Shown here: positions 57,632-64,000 of the stretch, piece by piece | How positions within the stretch are numbered: the first letter of the stretch is position 1 | Layout of the letters: the number at the start of each line of letters is the position of its first letter | Notes under the pieces: model-generated | Seen by the model: only the letters and a program-made list of their open reading frames with translations | Database searches by the model: none | What the model was told of the DNA's origin: nothing | Position numbers and translations under genes: made by a program | Assembly: GCF_017873715.1 (NCBI RefSeq) | Contig: NZ_JAGGKM010000005.1 | Location: 124,001-188,000 of the forward strand | Direction: 5' to 3' | From: Cytobacillus luteolus | GTDB taxonomy: Bacteria > Bacillota > Bacilli > Bacillales > Bacillaceae_L | DNA: 64,000 nt

Positions 57632-58312
57632 TCATATTATCATTGATTTTAAGACATAATACTTTTCCGCATATTCAAGACCAATCTCTAGGCCTCGCAT
57701 CTCTGCCCATTTCTTTACATTTTCAGGGGCAATTGGATGGTTTGATGGGCGCATTTGTGATTTGTGTTTTTTAAATGCTTCTATTTTTTGATCAATGGTA
57801 TCTGAGATATCTAAATACAAACTGCCAATATTCCAAAAAGGTTTTGGATTCCAAAAGGTTAGCGGATATTCGTACATTGCTATTAATTTATAGAGGTTGT
57901 TGTTTGGTCTCAATGCGGCAATACATGCATCGTAAAGAATCTGGTGATCTTGGTGATAGCTCGGTAAAGGTATGAAAATCATCGATGGAGAAAAAGCTTC
58001 TATGATTTTATCAAGCTTTCCAATTAGTTCTTTGATAGGGATGGTGTCTAACATAGAGTCCTTGTCATCGTACAACACTTCAAAATCCTTACAGCCCAAG
58101 AAATGCATTGCCTCTTCAAGCTCTTTTTTTCGAATATCACCTGTAACAGCATCCTCTTTATGAGGATGTTTTGTATTGCCAACTGCTGTGACAACGACCT
58201 TTACAGCGTTGTTGTATCTACATGCTTTTTCAATTACTCCTCCACACCCTAATACTTCGTCATCTGCATGTGGAGCGATCACTAATACACGTTCATTCCC
58301 TGATAAAAGCAC
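57632..58312 (-). CDS. PIG-L/LmbE-family deacetylase
   Basis: 226 residues. APHADDEVLGCGG holds the HxDD zinc motif; IPLPSYHQDHQILYDAC supplies the third His. The family removes acetyl groups from N-acetylglucosamine conjugates such as bacillithiol precursors or sugar antibiotics. The start is GTG with GAAGGGAG about 9 nt upstream. It is 22 bases downstream of the WbqC gene, so they are probably one unit. Substrate is probably a glycan intermediate of this cluster; BshB-type activity is an alternative. Confidence 0.87.
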   Translation of the reverse strand: MLLSGNERVLVIAPHADDEVLGCGGVIEKACRYNNAVKVVVTAVGNTKHPHKEDAVTGDIRKKELEEAMHFLGCKDFEVLYDDKDSMLDTIPIKELIGKLDKIIEAFSPSMIFIPLPSYHQDHQILYDACIAALRPNNNLYKLIAMYEYPLTFWNPKPFWNIGSLYLDISDTIDQKIEAFKKHKSQMRPSNHPIAPENVKKWAEMRGLEIGLEYAEKYYVLKSMII

Positions 58313-58334
58313 TATAACTCACTCCCTTCACTTG

Positions 58335-59033
58335 TTATTTTCGTAGACTTCTAATGATATGAATCGTGTCAGGTCCACAATGGAAAATCATATCAATGAC
58401 AGAAAGATTTGCGATAAAATCACCCCAATTTTGTTGATATACCGGATGGTTAAACTCCTGATATTGAAGGGTGAGATTGTTCTCTTTGTACTCGGCTTCG
58501 TCATTGTAAGCCTTTGCTCCGGTTCCAGATAAATAAATATCTCCATTTACATGCTTAACTAGATTGATATTCCTAGTGTTTCCTTTTCCAAAGTCTTTAT
58601 TAAAATCTGATTCTATAAAAATGTCGGTTTCAATGCCTAAGATATCTTTAATATGCATTATCAAGGCAAGGTTTAAGTCGACTAATTTAGACCAGTTGTG
58701 TGAATAAATCTTTTCGAATCCCTCCTGATATAGGGACCAATACTTGCTTTTTTTATAATTACTTTGAATTGTTTTCCAGTGCTTTTGATTCCATCTCTTA
58801 TTTAAATCAACGTCAATTTGGAATATAGGGATCTCCTTTTGTTTTATGGGTACAGTTAACCACAAGTTTCCCTGAGGGGTTTTAATTCTATTTCTGTTTA
58901 CAAATTCACTTTTTGAATGTACAGCTGTATCTAGCAGAATAAAGGCATCCGCTTGATCCATTTTATCGAAAAAGCCAATCCATGGTAGATAATTAGGTTG
59001 ATGAATAGCTACTTTTTTGATGTGATACACCAC
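58335..59033 (-). CDS. WbqC-family protein with doubtful start codon
   Basis: About 230 residues. KKVAIHQPNYLPWIGFFDKM and DTAVHSKSEFVNRNRIKTPQ are WbqC family blocks; these proteins occur in O-antigen and surface-glycan clusters, often with DegT aminotransferases, and may be glycine/acyl transferases. The only normal in-frame start (GTG 59033) lies inside the ribosome site AAGGTGG. The position where relatives have ATG (KKVAIHQPN) here has ATC (59021-59019), 8 nt from that site. Either ATC is used, or the GTG is, or the gene is impaired. Confidence 0.8.
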   Translation of the reverse strand: MVYHIKKVAIHQPNYLPWIGFFDKMDQADAFILLDTAVHSKSEFVNRNRIKTPQGNLWLTVPIKQKEIPIFQIDVDLNKRWNQKHWKTIQSNYKKSKYWSLYQEGFEKIYSHNWSKLVDLNLALIMHIKDILGIETDIFIESDFNKDFGKGNTRNINLVKHVNGDIYLSGTGAKAYNDEAEYKENNLTLQYQEFNHPVYQQNWGDFIANLSVIDMIFHCGPDTIHIIRSLRK

Positions 59034-59169
59034 CTTTTACATCTTTTTAAAAAAAGTCTATATTCCTATGTCATTTCTATATAGTATGTAACAAATAACT
59101 CATGTGAATGGTCGTACGAACTAGTTATTGGGAGAAAGATTAAATTCATTTTAAAAAGGGTGACACCTA

Positions 59170-60546
59170 TTATTCACCCTTTTCATCACTTTGACCAAAC
59201 TGATTTGTTCCAGAACGTTCAAACTTGTTCCATCCAACACTATAGCCTTTTAGTGCCATTAGTATAGATTTCCACGTAACATAGGCTATTAAATAGCGGT
59301 AGGCCAATCTCTGAATAAAAACCCATAGTAGTGGTTTCATTTTTTCTTTTTCTAACTTAAAAGCATAAATTGATGCAACTGTATCTGTGAGATAAAAAAA
59401 CAGAGCGAAGAGAAAGATTGATTTTGCTCCCGTTAGCAATGCAATTATAAAAATGACGTCAATTAGAGGAGCAGTAAGGTAAAGGAAATATGAAAATAGC
59501 ATACTTGGTATTGCGAAGTATTTTAAGGTTCTATTTTTGGAGTGAAATATCGTTTTTTTATGCTTCCACGAACTTTGGAGTATGCCATATGACCAACGAT
59601 AGCGTTGTTTTATAAAATCTTTTATCTTCTCAGGGCATTCTTCATAGGACAGAGCACGGTCTTCGTAAATGATTTTGTAGTCGTTATTTAAAAGCTTTAA
59701 GGTTAAGTCCGTATCCTCTGCTAGTGTGTCATGGTCATAGTAACCCGCCTTTACAACGGCTTTTTTTCTCCAGGCACTGTTCGAACCTGGGACAACGGTT
59801 ATACAATTAAGGTATTCATAGGCTCTTTTCTCAAGATTAAAAGCAGTGACATATTCAATATGCTGCCAGACGGCTAAGTAATTTGAGAGATTACCAATCT
59901 TACAATTACCAGAAACAGCTGCTACGTTACGGTCTTTAAAGGGTCTTACTAAATAGGTAATGGCTCGTTCTGTAAAAATGGTATCAGCATCAATTGTGAT
60001 CACAATGTCTCCAACGGCCTTCTGGAACCCAATGTTAAGTGCAGAAGCTTTTCCGCCATTCTCTTTTTCAATAACCTTTACTTTCCTAGAACCTTTAAAA
60101 GCATTTTTCACAACTTGAACGGTTTGGTCAGTAGAGCCATCATCAACAACTAAAATTTCGCTAATACGATACTTACTTTTCTTAATTGCTCTCACGGTAC
60201 GTTCAATCACAACTTCTTCATTATAGACAGGAATAATAACACTCACTTTTGGTCTGAATTTCTTTTTACGGCGACGTTTAATGCGTTTCTTTTTCAAAGG
60301 TTTTTTAGTGCGTTTATATTCTTTTTGTTTGTATTGCTTGTAGCTAAAATACATTAAAATAGCCATTCTAATTAGTCCGATAATAATAGCTACCAGTAAA
60401 TATATTTTTAAAATAGTAGATAATAAGACCAATGTGAAATCAAAGAAATAAATGAAAAGTAACATAGTGAATAGGACCGTGGTGAAACTAATCTTCACCA
60501 ATCTCCAACGCTTCCCTGTTTCATCCTGAAATATAGGTTTGCTCAA
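59170..60546 (-). CDS. Membrane glycosyltransferase family 2 (IcaA/HyaD-like)
   Basis: 458 residues. Two N-terminal helices (about 15-65) and a very basic linker precede the GT2 domain: VSVIIPVYNEEVVIERTVRA, VDDGSTD, IDADT (metal Asp), GNCKIGN, PGSNSAWR, EDTDLTLKLL and QRYRW, a processive-transferase pattern. Three or four C-terminal helices follow (about 330-440). It should polymerise or transfer hexosamine-type sugars at the membrane. The start is TTG with GGTGGTGATAGG upstream. Probably the first gene of the glycan cluster. Confidence 0.88.
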   Translation of the reverse strand: MSKPIFQDETGKRWRLVKISFTTVLFTMLLFIYFFDFTLVLLSTILKIYLLVAIIIGLIRMAILMYFSYKQYKQKEYKRTKKPLKKKRIKRRRKKKFRPKVSVIIPVYNEEVVIERTVRAIKKSKYRISEILVVDDGSTDQTVQVVKNAFKGSRKVKVIEKENGGKASALNIGFQKAVGDIVITIDADTIFTERAITYLVRPFKDRNVAAVSGNCKIGNLSNYLAVWQHIEYVTAFNLEKRAYEYLNCITVVPGSNSAWRKKAVVKAGYYDHDTLAEDTDLTLKLLNNDYKIIYEDRALSYEECPEKIKDFIKQRYRWSYGILQSSWKHKKTIFHSKNRTLKYFAIPSMLFSYFLYLTAPLIDVIFIIALLTGAKSIFLFALFFYLTDTVASIYAFKLEKEKMKPLLWVFIQRLAYRYLIAYVTWKSILMALKGYSVGWNKFERSGTNQFGQSDEKGE

Positions 60547-60706
60547 CCTATCACCACCTTTTCCTATTACATGTATATGACTATAAGAGTAGATGGGTAT
60601 AGGCAGTGTTGTTATCTTTCCTCGAGTTTAAAAAACATTTCCCACTATACAAACCCTCCCAACATTTGTATAATAAGGTTCGACATAAAAAATTGAATTA
60701 GCAAAA

Positions 60707-60893
60707 AATAGGTGCTATTTATCTTCGATGTACTAGGGTAGATAGCTTAATAGGGAAGTTGGTGTAAATCCAACGCGGTCCCGCCACTGTAAGTGAGAGC
60801 AACCTATATTACGTCACTGTCTTAAAAGGATGGGAAGACATAGGAAGCGATGATCATGAGCCAGGAAACCTGCCTGTTTTTTTTGCACCAAGG
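60707..60893 (+). promoter_or_regulatory. Cobalamin (AdoCbl) riboswitch
   Basis: GGTGC (60711-60715) and GCACC (60885-60889) close the aptamer. GGGAAGTTGGTGTAAATCCA, GCGGTCCCGCCACTGT and the B12 box region GAGCCAGGAAACCTGCC are the class signatures. It lies upstream of a terminator and the LPNTA protein, so vitamin B12 should shut this unit off. Confidence 0.96.
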
Positions 60894-60955
60894 CCTACGC
60901 GGATAGGAGGGTGTTAAGACGGATCGCAACTCATGAGTCCGTGATACTTAACATC

Positions 60956-60982
60956 AAATCTCCTCCAGAGGGGATTTTTTTT
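60956..60982 (+). terminator. Riboswitch-controlled terminator
   Basis: AAATCTCC pairs with GGGGATTT, followed by eight T. The upstream GTTAAG/CTTAAC hairpin (60912-60952) could take part in the alternative fold. Confidence 0.8.
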
Positions 60983-61012
60983 ATGGAAAAATCACAGATA
61001 GGAGAGAAACAG

Positions 61013-62755
61013 ATGAAAAAATTGAACACATTCTTGTCATTTCTTGTAGCATTTACTCTTTTGTTTGGAAGCTTCCATACAACAGCTTTTGCACAGGAAA
61101 ATAAAGAAGAAAGCGTTACAGTTATCGGTAGTAAAGAAACACTCGTTGATTTAAATGCTGTTGCGGATGCTGAAGGCTCATCGGCGTTTGATGCACTAGT
61201 AAAAGCAGTCGGTGAAGCGAATATTGAATTTACTGAAAGCCAATATGGAAAAATGATCACCTCAATTCAAGGTGTTAAAGCTGAGGGGACTTTCTTCTGG
61301 GCATTCTATGTAAATGGTGTTGGAGCACAAGTTGGTGCAGATAGCTACATCCTACAAGATGGCGATCAACTAAGTTTTGTTTATCAAGACTGGACAGTGG
61401 CAACTAACAATAAAGCTTTTCTAACAGTTAATGGGAAAGAAGCTACCCCATTAAAAGAGGCGACAGACGTTGGCTTTATTAATAATCCAACTGCGCTTGA
61501 CTTATTAACGGTTGTGCTTGGTCATGACAAACTTGAGACATCTGTTTCTGAATATGGAATAATGATCAATGGTATCTCTGGTATTGCAGCTGAAGGCACA
61601 TACTACTGGGCTTTTTATGTAAACGGTGAAATGGCTTCTGTTGGAGCAGATAGCTACAAACTTAAAGCGGGAGATCAAATCACATTCAAGTATGAATCAT
61701 GGGAATCAGCAACAGAAAAGGAAACAACTGAGGACACAGTAGAAACACCTGCTACTCCTTTTGATAAAAATGCACTAGGTGCTTCAGTTGAAACTGCAGT
61801 AGCTTATGTACTAGCAAATCAAGTAGGCGAATGGGAAGCAATTGCCTTAAAACAAGCAGGTAAAACGGTACCAGCTTCTTATTTAGAAAATGTAAAAACA
61901 CTCGTAAATGAAAAGCAAGGAAAGTTTGCTAGAATCACAGATACAGAGCGCTACGCACTAGGTATTTTAGCAGCAGGAGAAAACCCAACAGCGTTTGAAG
62001 GTTATAACTTAATAGAAGCAATTTATAATGGTAATGTTACAAAGCAAGGTCTAAATGGCGTGGTTTATGGATTACTTGCATTAGATAGTGCAAACTTTGA
62101 GGTTCCTGCTAATGCTACATGGACACGTGAAAAACTAGTAAACCACCTTCTTGAAAATCAAAACGAAGATGGCGGCTGGTCATGGGATGGTAGTGCAAAA
62201 AGTGATATCGACACAACTGCTATGGTTTTAACGGCACTAGCAGGCTACCAAGACCAAGCTGAAGTAAAAGTTCACATCGACATCGCAGTTGAATTTTTAT
62301 CTGCACAATACCTAGCTGGAAAAATTGATAACAGCTCTACAGCAGCACAAGTTGTTATTGCATTATCCGCTCTAGGAGTGGATGCAAATGGAGAATTGTT
62401 TGCAAAAGACCGAAGCAGCTTAATCGGCTTCTTACTATCCTTCCAAAATGCAGATGGCGGCTTTGACTGGCAAGGTGGAGATGAGAGTGATGTATTCTCA
62501 ACAGCCCAAGGCTTCCAAGCAATCGTTGCTTACCAGCTTTTTGTAAAAGGAGCAGGCTCACTTTACAGCTTACCTTTATCAGCAGCAGATGCAACTCCTG
62601 TAGTTGAAGAAAAGGACGCACCAGCAGCTCAAGGCGATGGAAAACCATTACCTAACACAGCAACAGATATGTACAACTATTTAACATTTGGTATTATCCT
62701 ATTATTAGCGGGTATTGCTCTTTACGTAAATGAGAGAAGAAGACGCACTTCTTAA
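61013..62755 (+). CDS. LPNTA-anchored transcobalamin-like surface protein
   Basis: 580 residues from the ATG at 61013 (ATAGGAGAG upstream; the open frame from 60911 covers the terminator and is not translated). Signal peptide (to FAQ) is followed by two DUF4430-type beta domains (about 35-130 and 135-235), both with FYVNG...VGADSY and a GDQ-[LI]-[ST]-F block. A helical toroid region (about 255-540) has QNEDGGWSWDG and QNADGGFDWQG motifs of prenyltransferase/terpene-cyclase fold. LPNTA (546-550), a membrane helix and RRRR form a sorting signal. Human intrinsic factor and transcobalamin combine an alpha6/alpha6 barrel with a DUF4430-like domain. Cobalamin capture at the cell surface is therefore the best inference. 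Confidence 0.88.
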   Translation: MKKLNTFLSFLVAFTLLFGSFHTTAFAQENKEESVTVIGSKETLVDLNAVADAEGSSAFDALVKAVGEANIEFTESQYGKMITSIQGVKAEGTFFWAFYVNGVGAQVGADSYILQDGDQLSFVYQDWTVATNNKAFLTVNGKEATPLKEATDVGFINNPTALDLLTVVLGHDKLETSVSEYGIMINGISGIAAEGTYYWAFYVNGEMASVGADSYKLKAGDQITFKYESWESATEKETTEDTVETPATPFDKNALGASVETAVAYVLANQVGEWEAIALKQAGKTVPASYLENVKTLVNEKQGKFARITDTERYALGILAAGENPTAFEGYNLIEAIYNGNVTKQGLNGVVYGLLALDSANFEVPANATWTREKLVNHLLENQNEDGGWSWDGSAKSDIDTTAMVLTALAGYQDQAEVKVHIDIAVEFLSAQYLAGKIDNSSTAAQVVIALSALGVDANGELFAKDRSSLIGFLLSFQNADGGFDWQGGDESDVFSTAQGFQAIVAYQLFVKGAGSLYSLPLSAADATPVVEEKDAPAAQGDGKPLPNTATDMYNYLTFGIILLLAGIALYVNERRRRTS

Positions 62756-62771
62756 TATAGTAAACAGAGTG

Positions 62772-62890
62772 GATTGAAGCGGAAGGCATTTGACTCCTGC
62801 GGGAAATAGAGGAAAGGTCGAGACCCCGCAGACGGAACGTCGAGGAGGCTCGACTTCCTCCCCGCGGAAAGCAAATGCCTGTAGCGCAGA
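62772..62890. repeat. Bacillaceae-type GC-rich intergenic repeat
   Basis: GCGGAAGGCATTTGACTCC...CCCCGCGGAAAGCAAATGCC forms a long imperfect palindrome with inner GACTCCTGCGGG and GAGACCCCGCAG arms. Very similar sequences are scattered in many Bacillus genomes. It is GC-rich compared with its surroundings. Confidence 0.75.
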
Positions 62891-62955
62891 GGGGTCTAGG
62901 TTCAGATTAGAAAAACAAGTATATTAAAGCGCTTAGAAAGAAGGCTTAATACACA

Positions 62956-63525
62956 ATGAAAACAAAATTATCCCTCTTGTTTATGGCAGGAGGGCTCTTT
63001 TTTATAACCCTTGCAGCCAGCAAACTATACACCACATCCAAAGTACAAACTGACACACTTCTCAAGGCAACCGAACATGTTGCTTCAACACAACCTTTGC
63101 ACAAGGTTGATCGAACAGTAATAGTTGAAAATCACGACATCCTGGGAGTTCTCAATCTCCCTTCTATTGGTTCAACTTTGCCAATTGTAGCTGGGGTGTC
63201 AGATGATGACCTTGAAAAAGGAGTAGGCCATTACACAGGAACGGCTCTACCTGACCAAAACGATCAAGTTGTTTTATCAGGCCACCGCGATACTGTGTTT
63301 AAGAGACTTGGAGAGTTAAAAATAGGTGACGAAATTACGGTTCAAATGAACTATGGAACCTTCACTTATGTGATTGAAGAAACCTTCATTGTGGAAGCGG
63401 ATGACCGAACTGTGATTAAGTCAACAGCTCCAAACGAGGTACTCACCATTACAACCTGTTATCCATTTAACTTTGTCGGTAATGCACCACAACGTTATAT
63501 TGTCAATGCAAAACGAAAAGAGTAG
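62956..63525 (+). CDS. srtD: Class D sortase
   Basis: 189 residues. An N-terminal helix (about 5-22) is followed by the sortase barrel: LGVLNLPSIGSTLPIVAGVS, catalytic His in VVLSGHRDTVF, Cys in LTITTCYPF (TLxTC motif), and Arg in NAPQRYIV. Class D sortases prefer LPNTA signals, which is exactly the signal of the surface protein upstream. GAAGG precedes the ATG by about 12 nt. The lipoprotein gene starts 9 bases downstream, so all three probably form one B12-controlled unit or nearly so. Confidence 0.92.
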   Translation: MKTKLSLLFMAGGLFFITLAASKLYTTSKVQTDTLLKATEHVASTQPLHKVDRTVIVENHDILGVLNLPSIGSTLPIVAGVSDDDLEKGVGHYTGTALPDQNDQVVLSGHRDTVFKRLGELKIGDEITVQMNYGTFTYVIEETFIVEADDRTVIKSTAPNEVLTITTCYPFNFVGNAPQRYIVNAKRKE

Positions 63526-63534
63526 GAGGACACA

Positions 63535-64000
63535 ATGAAAATGGCAAAACTAGTTAAACTACCTACCCTTATTTTAATAATAGCTATGTTAGTAAGTGGT
63601 TGTGGAAATAATTCAGAAACCACTAAACCAATAGTAGAAGATACAGGAAAAGAAGATACAATTGAAGTAGTTGAAAACAATGTAGATTCAGAAGCTGAGA
63701 CGGAGTCTTCCGATTCTAAGCCTGAAACTGAAGTTGTTGAAAAAAGTACCGAAAAACCAACCGACACGACAAAACCGAACGATACCGATTCAACATCTGA
63801 ATCGAAAAATACAACAGAACCAACCACTACGGCAAAAAAAGAAACACCAAAACAAGAAACAACCAGTCAGTCTAAAAAAGAAGAAACAAAACCGAAAACG
63901 CCAGAAACAAAACCAAAAACAACTGAAGCAACAAAACCTAAACCCGCAGAACCTCCTGCTACTAAAGCAACAATCACAGTGATAGGTCCAGCAGATGTGG
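63535..64000 (+). CDS. Lipoprotein with Thr/Lys/Glu-rich stalk, probable DUF4430 domain (partial)
   Basis: The first 155 codons of a gene cut by the window edge. MAKLVKLPTLILIIAMLVSG ends in a lipobox with Cys (VSGCGN). A long stalk rich in Thr, Lys, Glu and Pro follows (about 25-145). The last residues, ATITVIGPADV, resemble the start of a DUF4430 domain (compare VTVIGSKETL in the surface protein). AGGAGG lies 5 nt before the ATG. A membrane-bound cobalamin-binding partner of the LPNTA protein is inferred. The reverse-strand frame over the same region is an artefact of the repetitive stalk. Confidence 0.75.
   Translation, partial: MKMAKLVKLPTLILIIAMLVSGCGNNSETTKPIVEDTGKEDTIEVVENNVDSEAETESSDSKPETEVVEKSTEKPTDTTKPNDTDSTSESKNTTEPTTTAKKETPKQETTSQSKKEETKPKTPETKPKTTEATKPKPAEPPATKATITVIGPADV

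Noticed and set aside
60911-61012. N-terminal extension of the LPNTA protein
   Set aside because: It would translate the riboswitch terminator; the signal peptide begins at the ATG at 61013 with its own ribosome site.
63495-63982. ORFs on both strands in the last 500 bases other than the lipoprotein frame
   Set aside because: They are low-complexity shadows of the Thr/Lys/Glu-rich stalk; only the frame from 63535 has a ribosome site and lipobox.

Overview
The window comes from the chromosome of a low-GC Gram-positive spore-former of the Bacillaceae. Supporting signs are strong GGAGG ribosome binding sites, many TTG/GTG starts, U-tailed terminators, an LtaS-type sulfatase, LCP protein, sortase, SLH domains and a ComQ-ComP-ComA quorum-sensing set. 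No rRNA, tRNA, CRISPR array or prophage was seen. The only transposase is a domesticated-type REP-associated (RAYT) enzyme.

Layout. 0.3-6.6 kb: a small basic protein, an N-terminally shortened membrane histidine kinase, an LTA-synthase-like sulfatase, a GAF-PAS histidine kinase and a type I signal peptidase. 6.6-11.6 kb: comQ, comP and comA with ComA-like half-sites in the comQ promoter but no recognisable comX, then a CPBP protease. 12.1-16 kb (minus strand): a DsrE protein and a kinase / LuxR regulator / degenerate HD-GYP operon. 16.1-20.5 kb: a SipW/TasA-like matrix or surface-protein module with a structured leader, a DUF5305-like protein and an orphan LuxR regulator. 21.6-26.5 kb: a full-length paralogue of the first kinase, an LCP ligase, an SGNH protein and a minus-strand c-di-GMP-I riboswitch reading into a 17-residue hydrophobic peptide. 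26.7-31 kb: an SH3/NodB deacetylase, a permease operon with two small Cys-Cys proteins, and a 2-hydroxyacid dehydrogenase. 31-38.5 kb: an M14 peptidase, RAYT plus YifB/ComM, a coiled-coil protein and an L,D-transpeptidase. 39-47 kb: an SLH protein followed by an oligopeptide ABC transporter, then an OmpR-type regulator. 47-56 kb: a PHP phosphatase, a second c-di-GMP-I riboswitch with a 54-residue protein, an XRE plus membrane HELLH protease pair, TrhO, and two secreted enzymes (GH18 and subtilase) with the same duplicated C-terminal domain, then an M20 peptidase. 56-60.5 kb: a sugar aminotransferase / PIG-L / WbqC / GT2 cluster on the minus strand. 60.7-64 kb: a cobalamin riboswitch controlling an LPNTA-anchored, transcobalamin-like surface protein, followed by a class D sortase and a lipoprotein cut off by the window edge.

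Dispersed palindromes with GGGGCCTGACCCCC...CGGGGGTCAGGCCCC arms recur in at least nine intergenic places between 28 and 50 kb, one of them just upstream of the RAYT gene. They are best read as its REP elements.

The most interesting candidates are (1) the B12-riboswitch / intrinsic-factor-like surface protein / sortase locus, (2) two c-di-GMP riboswitches each feeding a very small protein, (3) a ComQPA system without visible ComX, (4) the Cys-Cys small proteins around a permease, and (5) an XRE repressor paired with a membrane-fused ImmA-like protease.
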